A stretch of DNA of 64,000 nt from Roseivivax jejudonensis (GCF_900172265.1 NZ_FWFK01000003.1:1-64000), one strand, 5' to 3'; counted from the stretch's first letter, positions 51,822 through 63,862 are shown. The notes: generated by a model not told the origin, from the letters alone. Translations and numbers: made by a program.

Positions 51822-53054
51822 ATGTACGATCTGGCGATCATCTGGGACTGGATCGCGTTCTCGGTCCGCTGGCTGCACGTCATCACCGCGATGGCGTGGA
51901 TCGGCGCATCTTTCTACTTCATCGCGCTCGACCTGATGCTGAAGCCCAACCCCGATCTGCCGGACGGCGCCCACGGCGAGGAGTGGGAGGTTCACGGCGG
52001 CGGCTTCTACCACACCGTGAAGTACACGGTCGCGCCGGCGCGCATGCCCGAGCACCTGACCTGGCACAAGTGGCAGAGCTACACGACATGGCTGTCCGGG
52101 GCGGCGCTGCTGATGATCCTCTACTGGGTCAGCGGCGAGCTTTACCTGCTCGATCCCACGAAGGCCGATCTGACGCTCTGGCAGGGCATCGTCATCTCCG
52201 GCGGCTCGCTGACAATCGGCTGGCTCGCCTACGACCAACTGTGCAAGTCGAAACTGGGCGAGACGCCGACCGTCCTCATGCTCGTCCTTTTCGGCATTCT
52301 GGTCGTGATGTCATGGGGCTATCACCAGATCTTCACGGGCCGTGCGGCGCTTTTGCATCTCGGCGCCTTCACCGCCACGATCATGACGGCGAACGTGTTC
52401 TTCCAGATCATGCCGAACCAGCGCATCGTCGTGGAGGACCTGAAGGCCGGGCGCACGCCCGACGCAAAATACGGCAAGATCGCCAAGCTGCGCTCGACGC
52501 ACAACAACTACCTGACGCTGCCGGTCGTGTTCCTGATGCTGTCGAACCACTACCCGCTCGCCTTCGCGACCGAGTACGCGTGGATCATCGCGGCCCTGAT
52601 CTTCCTGACGGGCGTGACCATCCGGCATTACTTCAACACCATGCACCGCACCGGAACGGGGCCGCACTGGACCTGGGCGGTCACCGTCCTGATCATGGTG
52701 GTGATCGCGTGGCTCTCGACCGTGCCGGGGGGCGAAAGCTACGAGCAGGCCGAAGCCCGCAGCATGACCGCCCACGAGACGCGGTTCGCCTCGGCCGACG
52801 GCTTCGACGACGCGTACTATGCCGTGGTCGGAAACTGCTCCATGTGCCACGCGCGCGAGCCCTCGTGGGACGGCATCCGCTGGGCGCCGCGCAACGTGGT
52901 TCTCGAAACCGAGGCGGATGTCGCGCGGCACGCCGAGCAGATCTATCTGCAGGCGGGCCGCAGCCACGCCATGCCGCCGCCGAACGCGATCCAGATGGAC
53001 CCCGAGGCGCGCGCCGACATCGTCGCATGGTTCCGAAGCGCGACCGCGAACTAG
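51822..53054 (+). CDS. puuD: Membrane urate hydroxylase/oxidase with C-terminal cytochrome c
   Basis: A 410-residue protein: about eight transmembrane segments of the PuuD (DUF989) type over residues 10-310, starting YDLAIIWDWIAFSVRWLHVITAMAWIG, then a periplasmic cytochrome c domain with haem motif CSMCH at 339-343 and an axial Met in HAMPPPNAI. It converts urate to 5-hydroxyisourate and passes electrons to the respiratory chain rather than forming hydrogen peroxide as soluble uricase does. The ATG at 51822 follows TTTGGAGGCCTGCC. It is divergent from the LysR-type gene. Confidence 0.94.
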   Translation: MYDLAIIWDWIAFSVRWLHVITAMAWIGASFYFIALDLMLKPNPDLPDGAHGEEWEVHGGGFYHTVKYTVAPARMPEHLTWHKWQSYTTWLSGAALLMILYWVSGELYLLDPTKADLTLWQGIVISGGSLTIGWLAYDQLCKSKLGETPTVLMLVLFGILVVMSWGYHQIFTGRAALLHLGAFTATIMTANVFFQIMPNQRIVVEDLKAGRTPDAKYGKIAKLRSTHNNYLTLPVVFLMLSNHYPLAFATEYAWIIAALIFLTGVTIRHYFNTMHRTGTGPHWTWAVTVLIMVVIAWLSTVPGGESYEQAEARSMTAHETRFASADGFDDAYYAVVGNCSMCHAREPSWDGIRWAPRNVVLETEADVARHAEQIYLQAGRSHAMPPPNAIQMDPEARADIVAWFRSATAN

Positions 53055-53396
53055 GCGTGCGCTGCGATCTGCCGCCCTGGCGTTTGCGTCCCGCACGCCC
53101 TCGGGTGCCGAAGACACCGCCTTCGGACCGCGGTCTTTCGACCGCACGGTCTGCGTCGACGGGCGGCACCCGTCCGAGACCGGCAAGCGCTCTCACCCAT
53201 GCCGCGCCCACGTCTCCCGACGCCGCAACGGCAAACGTTCCGGCTCGACCGCGCCGAGCCCTAGCCGACCGTCGCAAACACACACCGGCGAGCCCGAATT
53301 CTCGCAGCGTCCGCGTGACAGCTTTTGACGCCCCTGTGCGTCATTCATAAACCAGCGGTCAGGCCCGACCGCGGGACTCAGTCATTGGAGAGGCAC
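53055..53396. other. Gene-free stretch between puuD and the nuclease gene
   Basis: About 340 bp. No supported gene, RNA or repeat was found; short open frames on both strands have poor composition. The right end carries GGAGAGGCAC, the ribosome binding site of the downstream gene. Confidence 0.45.
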
Positions 53397-54527
53397 ATGG
53401 CGCTTCGTTTCATCCACGCCTCCGATCTGCATATCGGCCGGAAATTCTCCAACATCCCCGAACCGCCCGACGGCAACGTGCGCGGCCGGCTGATGGAGGC
53501 GCGGCACGGTGCGATCGGCAAACTGGCGGCGGCGGCGCGTGCGCACGGCGCGGGCCACATCCTTCTGGCGGGCGACACCTTCGACACCGCCACGCCCTCG
53601 CCCTCGGTGATCCGCCAGGCGCTCGCCGCCATGAAGGACGCCGCCGACGTGACGTGGTGGCTCCTGCCCGGCAACCACGACAACCTGCGCGACGCCGAAC
53701 CGCTCTGGGACCAAATCGGGCGCGATGCCCCGGCCAACGTCGTGGCGCTGACCGAGGCGCGGCCGCATGACCTGGGCGAGAGCGCGTGTCTGCTGCCCTG
53801 CCCGGTCGCGTTCCGCGCCGGCGCGAGCGACCCGTCCGAGCCCTTGGTCAACATGGACAGCGACGCGGACAAGCTGCGGATCGGCCTGGCCCATGGCGGC
53901 GTGACCGACTTCACCGAAAGCGGCGATGCCATCGCGCCGGACCGCGATCGCACCGCGCGGCTCGACTACCTTGCGCTGGGCGACTGGCACGGCCGGATGT
54001 CCGTGTCCGACCGCGTGCAGTATTCCGGCACGCCCGAACAGGACCGGTTCAAGCATGGCCGCCGCGGCGTCTGCCTGGCCGTGTCGCTGGAGGGGCCCGG
54101 AGCGACGCCGCAGGTGACCGAGGTGGAGACCGGCACCTTCCTGTGGTCCGACGTGGCGCTGCTGCTGCACGCGCGCCAGGACGCCGCCGCGGCGCTGACC
54201 GCCGTCCTGCCCGACGGCGGCCGCCGCGATATCCTGCTCAGGGTCACGGCCTCCGGCTGGGCGGCGCTTCCCGACCAGGTCGAATTGCGCCGTGCGGCAG
54301 AGGCTTGCGCGCCGGACTTTGCGCATTTCGACCTCGTGACCGGGGCGCTCGGCACGCAGTACGACTCCACCGATCTCGACGCGATCGACCGGGGCGGCGC
54401 GCTGCGCCTCGCCGCGCGCGGGCTGATGGACGAAGCGGGGTCCGAAACCCTGTCCCGGCACCAGCGCGACGTCGCGGCAGACGCGCTCGCGCGCCTCTAT
54501 GCCTATGTCCGGGAGAGCGAGGCATGA
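53397..54527 (+). CDS. Metallophosphoesterase, SbcD/YhaO-like DNA repair exonuclease
   Basis: A 376-residue calcineurin-like phosphoesterase of the Mre11/SbcD group. The five metal-binding blocks are present: [31 protein letters not shown] and LGDWHGR. The C-terminal cap domain (about residues 270-370) is typical of YhaO-like proteins. The ATG at 53397 has GGAGAGG upstream. It overlaps the SMC-like ATPase gene by 4 bp (ATGA), so the two proteins are made together and should form a Mre11-Rad50-like complex acting on DNA ends. Confidence 0.9.
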   Translation: MALRFIHASDLHIGRKFSNIPEPPDGNVRGRLMEARHGAIGKLAAAARAHGAGHILLAGDTFDTATPSPSVIRQALAAMKDAADVTWWLLPGNHDNLRDAEPLWDQIGRDAPANVVALTEARPHDLGESACLLPCPVAFRAGASDPSEPLVNMDSDADKLRIGLAHGGVTDFTESGDAIAPDRDRTARLDYLALGDWHGRMSVSDRVQYSGTPEQDRFKHGRRGVCLAVSLEGPGATPQVTEVETGTFLWSDVALLLHARQDAAAALTAVLPDGGRRDILLRVTASGWAALPDQVELRRAAEACAPDFAHFDLVTGALGTQYDSTDLDAIDRGGALRLAARGLMDEAGSETLSRHQRDVAADALARLYAYVRESEA

Positions 54528-57142
54528 AGATCCGCGCCATCACGCTCAACAACGTGCGCCGTTTCACCGCGCCCGCCCGGGTCGACGCCATCGGCGACGG
54601 GCTGAACGTGTTGTGCGAGCCCAACGAGCACGGCAAGTCGACGCTGTTCGACTCGATACAAGCCGCATTCTTCAAGCCGTACGGATCGCGCGACCAGGAG
54701 GTCCGGTCCCTACGGCCCCATGCCGGGGGCGCGCCCGAAGTGACCGTGGAGCTGGAGATCGACGCCGGCCGCTTCATGATCACCAAGCGCTGGCTGCAGA
54801 AGCCCGCGGCGACGGTGCACCGCGACGGCACGCTCATCGCACAGGCGGACGCCGCCGAGGCGTGGATCGCCGATGCGCTGGGCGGCGATGCCGGCGGCCC
54901 GTCGGGCCTGATCTGGGTGCGGCAGGGCGTGACGCGCCTGACCGGCGGATCGCCCAAGGAGGAACAGGCGGCGCTCGACGCCCGGCGCGACCTGATGACC
55001 TCGGTCGGCGAAGAGGTCGAGGCGATGACCGGCGGGCGCCGGATGGATGCCGCGCTGGCGCGCTGCCGCGCCGAGCTCGAAATCTACGCCACCGGCAAGA
55101 ACCGCGCCCCGCGCAAGAACGGCCCGTGGAAAGAGGCGCAAGAAGAGGTCGAAAGTCTCGAAGCCCGGCGCGAGGCCCTGGCCGCCACGGCGCAGGATCT
55201 TCACGAGTCGCTGGCCGCCCGCAAACGCGCCCGCCGGGATCTTCGCGGCTGGGAGGCGCCGGACGCCGTCGAGGACCGGCGGACGAAACTCGCCGCGGCG
55301 CGCGCGGCCCATGCCGCGGCCGAGCGCCATGCCGAAAAGGTCGAGACCGCCACGCGCGCGCTCGAGATGGCCCAGCTCACCGCCGACAACGCGCGCGCAC
55401 GCCGTGACAGCTTTCGCGAGGCGCTGGCCGAGCGGGCCGCCGCCGCGGAAAAGGTCAGCGCCGCCGACACCGAGGCCGCAGACAAACGCGCCGCGCAGGA
55501 CGAGGCCCGCCAGCGTCGCGACGCGGCGGCGCGCAAACTCGAAGAGGCGCAGGCCGCCCTCAAGGCTGCGGAGCGGGCCCGCGCGCTGGCGCTTCGGGCA
55601 CGAACCGCGCGCGACGGCGCCGCGCGGCGCAAGGAGTTCGAGGACCGGATCGCGCGGGCCGAGGGCGCGCGCCGCGAGATGGAAACGGCCGCAGCCGCGG
55701 CCCGGACCGGTCCGGACGCCGCCACGCTGCGCCGGATCGAGGCGCTGGCCGCCGCCCACACGGCCGCGATCGCCGCCCGCGAGGCCACCGCCGCACAGGT
55801 CGTCGCGCACTACGACGCGGGCCGGGACGGCACGATCCGGGCCGACGGCACGGCGCTCGCCGACGGCCAGCCCCTGCCCCTGCCGCGCGCGACACGCCTG
55901 ACGATCGAAGGCATCGGCCAGTTGGAGATCCGCCCCGGCGAGGCCGGCCAGAACGACCGGTCCGTCGAGGACGCGGCGGCGGCCCTGGCCAAGGCGCTCG
56001 CCGCCGTGGGCGCAGAGGACCTCTCCGGCGCGCGCGCCGGTACCGATGCGCGGGCCGACGCCGAGCGCCGCCACAGCGAGGCCAAGGCGGTGTTGGCGAG
56101 CCTCGCCCCCGACGGGATCGACCGCCTGCGCGAGGCGTTGGCCGCCATCCCGCAGCTGGACGAGGTCGTTGACGCGCCAGATCCGGACACGGCCGAGGCC
56201 GCGTTCGACGCGGCGCGGGCCGCGCACGAGGCCGCGCGCCTTGCCTCCGACACCGCGACCGAGCGCCTTTCGGACCTGCGGAACGACGCGACCCGCGCCG
56301 ACACCACGCTCGCATCGCTGCGCGACCGCCTGAAACGCGCCGAGGAGGCGCTGGCAAAGGGCGGCGACACGTCCGAAGCCGATCTTGCCGCCACGGCGGA
56401 CGCGGCGGCTGTCGCGCTGGAGGCGGCCCGCGCCGCCCACGCAGAGGCGACGAAGGACGCGCCCGATCTCGTCAGCACGCAGGCTGCGCTGTCCCGCGCG
56501 GAATCGGTCGAGACCCGCGCGCAGGAAGAAATCGCGCGCCTCAAGCCGCAGCTCGCACAGCTCGACGAGCGGATCCGCCGCTCGTCGGGAGAGGCCGTCG
56601 AGGAGCAGCTGGCCGAGACCGAGCAGGAGCTTGAGACCGCCCGCGCCCGCCTCGACCGGATCGAGCACGAGGTGGCCGTCCTCGTCCGCCTGGAGCAGGC
56701 GCTCGAGGCCGCGCGTGCCGAGGCGCGAGAGCGGTATTTCGAACCGATCGCCAAGGAGTTGAAGCCGCTTCTTCATCTCCTCTGGCCGGATGCCGAACTG
56801 ACCTGGCGCGAGGACACGCTGCTGCCTGACGCGCTGATCCGCGACGGCCGGGAAGAGCCGATCTCCATTCTCTCCGGCGGCACGCAGGAACAGGTGGCGC
56901 TGCTCGTGCGCCTGGCCTTCGCGCGGATGCTGGGACAGGCCGGCCGGACCACGCCGGTCATCCTCGACGACGCGCTCATCTTCACCGACGACGACCGGAT
57001 CGAGCGCATGTTCGACGCGCTGCACCGTCAGGCCGGCGATCTGCAGATCATCGTCCTGACCTGCCGCCAGCGTGCGTTCCGCGAGCTCGGCGGCAAGGCG
57101 CTTCGGCTCTCGACCGCCGCCGAGTTGGAGGCGCCTGGCTGA
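54524..57142 (+). CDS. SMC-like ATPase, SbcC/YhaN-like partner of the nuclease
   Basis: An 872-residue ATPase. The N-terminal half-site has Walker A EPNEHGKSTLF (about residues 31-41). Two long alanine-rich coiled coils (about 190-400 and 520-750) flank a short non-coiled centre. The C-terminal half-site has the signature ILSGGTQEQ and Walker B PVILDDALIFTDD. This is the Rad50/SbcC/YhaN plan. No zinc-hook CxxC is visible in the centre, which separates it from SbcC and agrees with YhaN-like proteins. Co-translated with the nuclease gene. A convergent hairpin follows. Confidence 0.88.
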   Translation: MKIRAITLNNVRRFTAPARVDAIGDGLNVLCEPNEHGKSTLFDSIQAAFFKPYGSRDQEVRSLRPHAGGAPEVTVELEIDAGRFMITKRWLQKPAATVHRDGTLIAQADAAEAWIADALGGDAGGPSGLIWVRQGVTRLTGGSPKEEQAALDARRDLMTSVGEEVEAMTGGRRMDAALARCRAELEIYATGKNRAPRKNGPWKEAQEEVESLEARREALAATAQDLHESLAARKRARRDLRGWEAPDAVEDRRTKLAAARAAHAAAERHAEKVETATRALEMAQLTADNARARRDSFREALAERAAAAEKVSAADTEAADKRAAQDEARQRRDAAARKLEEAQAALKAAERARALALRARTARDGAARRKEFEDRIARAEGARREMETAAAAARTGPDAATLRRIEALAAAHTAAIAAREATAAQVVAHYDAGRDGTIRADGTALADGQPLPLPRATRLTIEGIGQLEIRPGEAGQNDRSVEDAAAALAKALAAVGAEDLSGARAGTDARADAERRHSEAKAVLASLAPDGIDRLREALAAIPQLDEVVDAPDPDTAEAAFDAARAAHEAARLASDTATERLSDLRNDATRADTTLASLRDRLKRAEEALAKGGDTSEADLAATADAAAVALEAARAAHAEATKDAPDLVSTQAALSRAESVETRAQEEIARLKPQLAQLDERIRRSSGEAVEEQLAETEQELETARARLDRIEHEVAVLVRLEQALEAARAEARERYFEPIAKELKPLLHLLWPDAELTWREDTLLPDALIRDGREEPISILSGGTQEQVALLVRLAFARMLGQAGRTTPVILDDALIFTDDDRIERMFDALHRQAGDLQIIVLTCRQRAFRELGGKALRLSTAAELEAPG

Positions 57143-57164
57143 GCCTGCAGCCAGGCCGCTGGGG

Positions 57165-57186
57165 GCCGCCGGCGAACTCCGGCGGC
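57165..57186. terminator. Hairpin between convergent SMC-like ATPase and SDR genes
   Basis: GCCGCCGG (57165-57172) and CCGGCGGC (57179-57186) form an 8-bp GC stem around a six-base loop, within the 53-bp gap between two convergent stop codons. No T tract follows, so it is only a probable terminator. Confidence 0.45.
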
Positions 57187-57195
57187 TCGCGCCGG

Positions 57196-57939
57196 TCAGA
57201 CGGTGTAGTTCAGACCCAGGCGTCCGCCGTCGATGTAGATCGTCTCGCCGGTGACGTAGCTGGCGCGCTCGCTGGCCAGGAAGGCCACGACCTGTGCCAC
57301 CTCGTCGGCCCGGCCGACGCGGCCAAGAGGGGTCCGCGACATCACCCGCGCCATCGCTTCCGGGTTCGCGTTCACGCCCGCCATCATGTCCGTATCGATG
57401 GATCCGGGCCCGACCGCGTTGACGCGGATGCCGTGCGGCGCGAGCGCCAGCGCCGCCGCCTTCGTCAGCTGCATCACCCCGCCCTTCGACGCGCAGTACG
57501 AGGCGATCGCCGGGATCGCGACCTGCGCGTTGACCGAGGACATGTTCACGATCGCACCCCGGATCCCCTCGGCGACCATGCCACGGGCCGCGGCCTGGGT
57601 CGCCAGGAACGTTCCGGTCAGATTCACGTCGAGGACCTTGCGCCAATCCTCGAGCGACAGGTCGAGGAAATCGCCCGGCACCGCGATGCCGGCGTTGTTC
57701 ACCAGAACCGACAGCGCACCGTGATCGGCCTCGATCCGCTCGAAGAGGTCGGTCACGGCGTCCGGCGCGCCCATGTCGCACGCCAGCCCGGTGCCGCCCA
57801 GCCGTTCGGCCGCCTCGGCGACCGCGTCGCCCTTGATGTCGGCGAGGATGACCTCCGCGCCATCCGCCGCCAGCGCCTCGGCGCAGGCATATCCGATTCC
57901 CTGGGCGGCGCCGGTGATGAGTGCGAGCCGTCTGGCCAT
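57196..57939 (-). CDS. Short-chain dehydrogenase/reductase
   Basis: A 247-residue classical SDR. It has the cofactor motif TGAAQGIGYA, LADIKGD suggesting NAD preference (Asp after the second strand), the NNAG motif, catalytic Ser in NMSSVNAQ and Tyr/Lys in SYCASKGG. The C-terminal segment SYVTGETIYIDGG is standard. The substrate is a sugar, polyol or hydroxy acid in many relatives and cannot be fixed here. The next gene on the same strand is a DAO-family oxidoreductase 69 bp upstream. Confidence 0.88.
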   Translation of the reverse strand: MARRLALITGAAQGIGYACAEALAADGAEVILADIKGDAVAEAAERLGGTGLACDMGAPDAVTDLFERIEADHGALSVLVNNAGIAVPGDFLDLSLEDWRKVLDVNLTGTFLATQAAARGMVAEGIRGAIVNMSSVNAQVAIPAIASYCASKGGVMQLTKAAALALAPHGIRVNAVGPGSIDTDMMAGVNANPEAMARVMSRTPLGRVGRADEVAQVVAFLASERASYVTGETIYIDGGRLGLNYTV

Positions 57940-58008
57940 ATCTGTCGTCCCTTTTTCGATGTGTCTTCGTCTTCGTAGGCAAGGCCGGACCGCGCCGCCA
58001 GTCCGCGA

Positions 58009-59286
58009 TCAGAGCGCGCGCAGCGCCTGGTGCGCCGACAGCGCGGCGTCGAGCAGCCGCGCGGTCAGCCGTCCGCGCGGCGCCGTCGCCGGCGACCCGA
58101 GCGGCAACGGCAGGTCGTCCGGATCGCCGCCGGTCAGCAGCCGCGCCATCGCCGCGCCGAACACCGTGCCGGTGGTGATCCCCCGCCCGTTGTAGCCGAT
58201 CGGCGTGTAGAGCCCGTCCGCCAGCTGATGGATCCGCGGCAGGTGATCCGGCGTCATCGCGATCACGCCGTCCCACGCGCTCTCGATCCGCACCGGCGGA
58301 AGGTCGGGATAGAGACGCCCGATCTGCCGCATCGCCCACCTGCGGGTGAGGCCGGCGTCGGCGTCGCCGTGAAGCCGGCCCATCGTGCCGAGGATCAGCC
58401 GCCCCTCCGCATCGCGTCGCAGCGCGCGCATGACCCGGCCGGTGTCCCACAATCCCTGCCCGTCCGGCAGGATGTCCGCCCCCGCAGTCCCGAGAGGCTC
58501 GGTCGCGACCTGTACGAAGCGAAGCGGCACGAGGCTGTCCGCCAGTCCCGGCCAGAGCGTATCGGTATACGCGTTCGTGGCGAGAACCACATCGCGCGCG
58601 GCGACCGGGCCGCGCGGCGTGTCGACCTGCCATGCGCCGCCATCGTGCCGGAGACCGGTGACGCGGCAGCCGGTCGTGATCGCGGCGCCGGCACCGCGCG
58701 CGGCGCGCGCCAGCCCGCGGCAATAGGCCATTGGGTTGATCGTGCCGGCCCGCGCATCGACCAGCCCGCCGTGAAAGGCCCGCGATCCGGTCAGCCGCGA
58801 CACCTCCGCGGCATCGAGCAGCGTGACCGGCGCGCCCCGCGCCTCCCACGCGTCATGGCGTCCGCGGAGGTCCGCCATCGCCCGCGGCGCATGCGCGGCG
58901 TGGATCGTGCCGGTGCGCGTGGCGGCACACCGGATCTGGTGTCGTTCGATCAGGTCGAACACCGCCCGGGGCGCGTCGCCGAACAGATCGAGAAACCGCT
59001 CGCCGCGGTCCTGCCCCAGCGCGGCGCGCACGGCTGCTGGCGGCATCCACACTCCGGCATTGACCAGTCCCACGTTGCGGCCCGATCCGCCCTCGCCCAG
59101 CCTGCCGGCCTCGATCACCTGCACCGACAGACCGGCCTGCGCCGCATGAAGCGCGGTCGACAGTCCGGTGATCCCGCCGCCCACGATCGCGAGGTCGACG
59201 CGCGGCTCGGGCGCGGTGTCCTGCGCCCCGGGCGCGGACTCGAGCGCGGTGACGTCCCACAGCGACACGGGCGCGTGATCTGGCAA
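58009..59286 (-). CDS. DAO-family FAD-dependent oxidoreductase
   Basis: A 425-residue flavoprotein of the D-amino-acid oxidase/PuuB type. The FAD-binding dinucleotide motif DLAIVGGGITGLSTALHAAQAGLSVQVIEA is near the N terminus; GEGGSGRNVGLVNAGVW follows, and GYNGRGITTGTVFGAAMARLL is the C-terminal FAD motif. Family members oxidise amines or N-methyl amino acids. The TTG at 59286 is preferred because GGAGGGG lies just upstream; an ATG at 59358 would add a residue stretch without family similarity. The start is uncertain. The substrate is unknown. Confidence 0.83.
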   Translation of the reverse strand: MPDHAPVSLWDVTALESAPGAQDTAPEPRVDLAIVGGGITGLSTALHAAQAGLSVQVIEAGRLGEGGSGRNVGLVNAGVWMPPAAVRAALGQDRGERFLDLFGDAPRAVFDLIERHQIRCAATRTGTIHAAHAPRAMADLRGRHDAWEARGAPVTLLDAAEVSRLTGSRAFHGGLVDARAGTINPMAYCRGLARAARGAGAAITTGCRVTGLRHDGGAWQVDTPRGPVAARDVVLATNAYTDTLWPGLADSLVPLRFVQVATEPLGTAGADILPDGQGLWDTGRVMRALRRDAEGRLILGTMGRLHGDADAGLTRRWAMRQIGRLYPDLPPVRIESAWDGVIAMTPDHLPRIHQLADGLYTPIGYNGRGITTGTVFGAAMARLLTGGDPDDLPLPLGSPATAPRGRLTARLLDAALSAHQALRAL

Positions 59287-59375
59287 GGCGACCCCTCCGG
59301 AGATGCGCGGCTTGCACGCCGCGCGCAGTGCCATCACCATCGACCCGAACGCGCGCACCGGACAAGGGTCATCGC

Positions 59376-59774
59376 ATGAAATCCTCCGCCCAGATGGTCG
59401 CCGAGGCGCGTGCCCGCATCCACGAACTGGACACCGCCGAGGTGATGGACCTGCACGGCCGCGACGACGTGGTGATCGTCGATATCCGCGACGTGCGCGA
59501 ACGCCAGAAAACCGGCTGGATTCCGGGCTCGGTCCATGCGCCGCGCGGCATGCTGGAATTCTGGGTCGATCCCGACAGCCCCTACCACCGCCCCGTCTTC
59601 GCCCGCCCGGACGCGCGATACATCCTGCATTGCGCCAGTGGATGGCGCTCCGCGCTGGCGACCGCGACGCTGGCCGACATGGGCTTCGAGGCGGCGCATC
59701 TGCGCGATGGCTTCACCGACTGGCTGGCGCAAGACGGCCCGGTCGAGATGCCGGACGACGACGAGCGGCGATAA
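59376..59774 (+). CDS. Rhodanese-like domain protein
   Basis: A 132-residue single-domain rhodanese. It has the DVVIVDIRDVRERQKTG block and the active-site loop HCASGWRS with the persulfide Cys at residue 86. Such proteins carry sulfane sulfur or detoxify thiosulfate and cyanide. The ATG at 59376 follows AAGGG; an upstream ATG in frame has no good ribosome site. It is divergent from the DAO-family gene and about 140 bp upstream of katG on the same strand. Confidence 0.88.
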   Translation: MKSSAQMVAEARARIHELDTAEVMDLHGRDDVVIVDIRDVRERQKTGWIPGSVHAPRGMLEFWVDPDSPYHRPVFARPDARYILHCASGWRSALATATLADMGFEAAHLRDGFTDWLAQDGPVEMPDDDERR

Positions 59775-59833
59775 CCTTTTGCAATCGATGCGATCCAAAG
59801 ATCAAAATTCTACCTATCGGCGAGGGTTGATAA

Positions 59834-62134
<2,301 letters not shown>

Positions 62135-62159
62135 CCCGGCACCCGGGACCGCCCGAAAC

Positions 62160-62190
62160 GGCGCGCGGGGGATACCCCGCGCGCCTTTTT
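62160..62190 (+). terminator. Rho-independent terminator of katG
   Basis: GGCGCGCGGGG (62160-62170), loop GATA, CCCCGCGCGCC (62175-62185) and TTTTT form an 11-bp perfect stem with a T tract, 26 bp after the katG stop. Confidence 0.95.
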
Positions 62191-62213
62191 CGTTTGCGAC
62201 GCACGGCCCCGGG

Positions 62214-62519
62214 TCAGAGGCGGCAGAGGTAGCCGGTATAGACGTAGCCATTCGGCTGATCGCGCAGGACGGTGCGGCCGCCCGTTTGCTGCACCGCGAC
62301 GGCCAGCCAGCCGTTCTGCACGTCGCCGCGGCTCTCGACGACGTCGCCGGGCCCGAGCTTCATGATCATCCGGTTGGATGACCCGGGGCCCGTGCGAAGC
62401 GCGAGGAAGTTGTCGCCGTTGGGATCGAGTTTGCACACCGCGTAGCCGTCGCCGGAATAGGCGTGGACCGCGGTCGCAATCGTCAGGGCCAGGCCGAGGC
62501 CTGCAACGCCGGAACGCAT
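62214..62519 (-). CDS. Secreted small SH3-like domain protein
   Basis: A 101-residue protein with a signal peptide (MRSGVAGLGLALTIATAVHA, cleavage near residue 20) and a short SH3-like beta domain containing FLALRTGPGSSNRMIMKLGPGDVVE and GYLCRL at the end. Two Cys (in AVCKLD and YLCRL) could form a disulfide. Such domains are found in periplasmic proteins that bind peptidoglycan or other polymers; the ligand is unknown. AGGAGA lies about 9 bases before the ATG. Convergent with katG. Confidence 0.75.
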   Translation of the reverse strand: MRSGVAGLGLALTIATAVHAYSGDGYAVCKLDPNGDNFLALRTGPGSSNRMIMKLGPGDVVESRGDVQNGWLAVAVQQTGGRTVLRDQPNGYVYTGYLCRL

Positions 62520-62587
62520 GATCGAAAATCTCCTGAAGGAATGTCGCCGCCGGACGATAGCACGGTGGCGCCCCCCGCGGGAGAGGC

Positions 62588-63862
62588 TTAGACCTTCTCG
62601 AACTGCGCCGCTTCCTTCGCCGTCCAGCGCACGTGCAGGTCGTAGCCGTCCTCGGTCTGGGCCTCGTCCTCGACAAGGCCGCGCTCGAACAGCCACGCGC
62701 GCTTGCGCCCGTCCTCGAAACCGAGATGCAGTGCTTCGCGCGTCTTCTCGCCCTCGATGGCGCGGGCGATACCGGCCAGCAGCGGCGCCATGCCCTCGCC
62801 CGTCCATGCCGACAGCGCGAAGATCGAGGGCACGCGCTCGGCGCGGGTCATCGCGGCCTCGCGCGCCTCGGGCCCCAGCTGGTCGATCTTGTTCCACACC
62901 TCGATCTGCGGCGTCGTCTCGGCCACGCCGAGCGACGCGAGGATCGCGTGCACGTCGTCCGCCTGCTCCTGTGCGTTCGGATGCGAGATGTCGCGCACAT
63001 GCACGATCAGGTCCGCCTCAAGCACCTCTTCGAGCGTCGCGCGGAACGCTGCGACGAGCTCGGTCGGCAGGTCCGAGATGAAGCCCACGGTATCCGACAG
63101 GATGACCTCGGGCCCATCCTCCAGCTTCACGCCGCGCATCGTCGGATCGAGCGTGGCGAACAGCATGTCCTTGGCCATCACCTCGGCGCCGGTGAGCCGG
63201 TTGAACAGCGTCGACTTGCCCGCGTTCGTGTAACCCACGAGCGCGACGATCGGATACGGCACCTTGGCGCGCGCCTTGCGGTGAAGCGAGCGGGTCTTCA
63301 CCACCTTGTCGAGCTGTCGGCGCAGGCGCACCAGCTGTTCGTCGATGGCCCGGCGGTCCGCCTCGATCTGCGTCTCGCCCGGGCCGCCGACGAAGCCGAG
63401 CCCGCCGCGCTGCCGTTCGAGGTGCGTCCAGGCCCGCACGAGGCGGGTGCGCTGATACGACAGATGCGCCATCTCGACCTGCAGAACGCCCTCACGCGTG
63501 GCCGCGCGGTCCGAGAAGATCTCGAGGATCAGGCCGGTCCGGTCGAGCAGCTTGACCTTCCACGCCTTCTCCAGATTGCGCTGCTGCACCGGCGTGACCG
63601 GCCCGTCGACCAGAACCAGTTCGATGCCCTCGGCGCTGATCCGCTCGCCCAGCTCGTCGATCTTGCCCGACCCGAACAGCGCGCGCGGATGCGGATCCGG
63701 CAGCGGCACGACCTCTTGGCCCACGACTTCGAGCCCCGGCAAGGCCGAGGCGAGCGCGACCGCTTCGTCGAGCGCCATCACCGGATCACGGCGTTGGCGG
63801 TCACTGCGGATGTCGGGATGCAGGACCCACGCGCGGGTCACATGCGGTGCGGTATCGTTCAA
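62588..63862 (-). CDS. hflX: GTPase HflX
   Basis: A 424-residue ribosome-associated GTPase that rescues or splits stalled 70S ribosomes under stress. The N-terminal domain has GSGKIDEL and [16 protein letters not shown]; the central helices contain [20 protein letters not shown]; the G domain has [22 protein letters not shown] and NKID. The TTG at 63862 overlaps the hfq stop codon (TTGA), so HflX translation is coupled to Hfq. hfq-hflX is a widespread bacterial pairing. Confidence 0.95.
   Translation of the reverse strand: MNDTAPHVTRAWVLHPDIRSDRQRRDPVMALDEAVALASALPGLEVVGQEVVPLPDPHPRALFGSGKIDELGERISAEGIELVLVDGPVTPVQQRNLEKAWKVKLLDRTGLILEIFSDRAATREGVLQVEMAHLSYQRTRLVRAWTHLERQRGGLGFVGGPGETQIEADRRAIDEQLVRLRRQLDKVVKTRSLHRKARAKVPYPIVALVGYTNAGKSTLFNRLTGAEVMAKDMLFATLDPTMRGVKLEDGPEVILSDTVGFISDLPTELVAAFRATLEEVLEADLIVHVRDISHPNAQEQADDVHAILASLGVAETTPQIEVWNKIDQLGPEAREAAMTRAERVPSIFALSAWTGEGMAPLLAGIARAIEGEKTREALHLGFEDGRKRAWLFERGLVEDEAQTEDGYDLHVRWTAKEAAQFEKV

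Noticed and set aside
54710-58849. A 1379-codon minus-strand frame across the SMC-like ATPase and beyond
   Set aside because: It overlaps three better-supported genes, with low-complexity Arg/Gly/Ala-rich translation.
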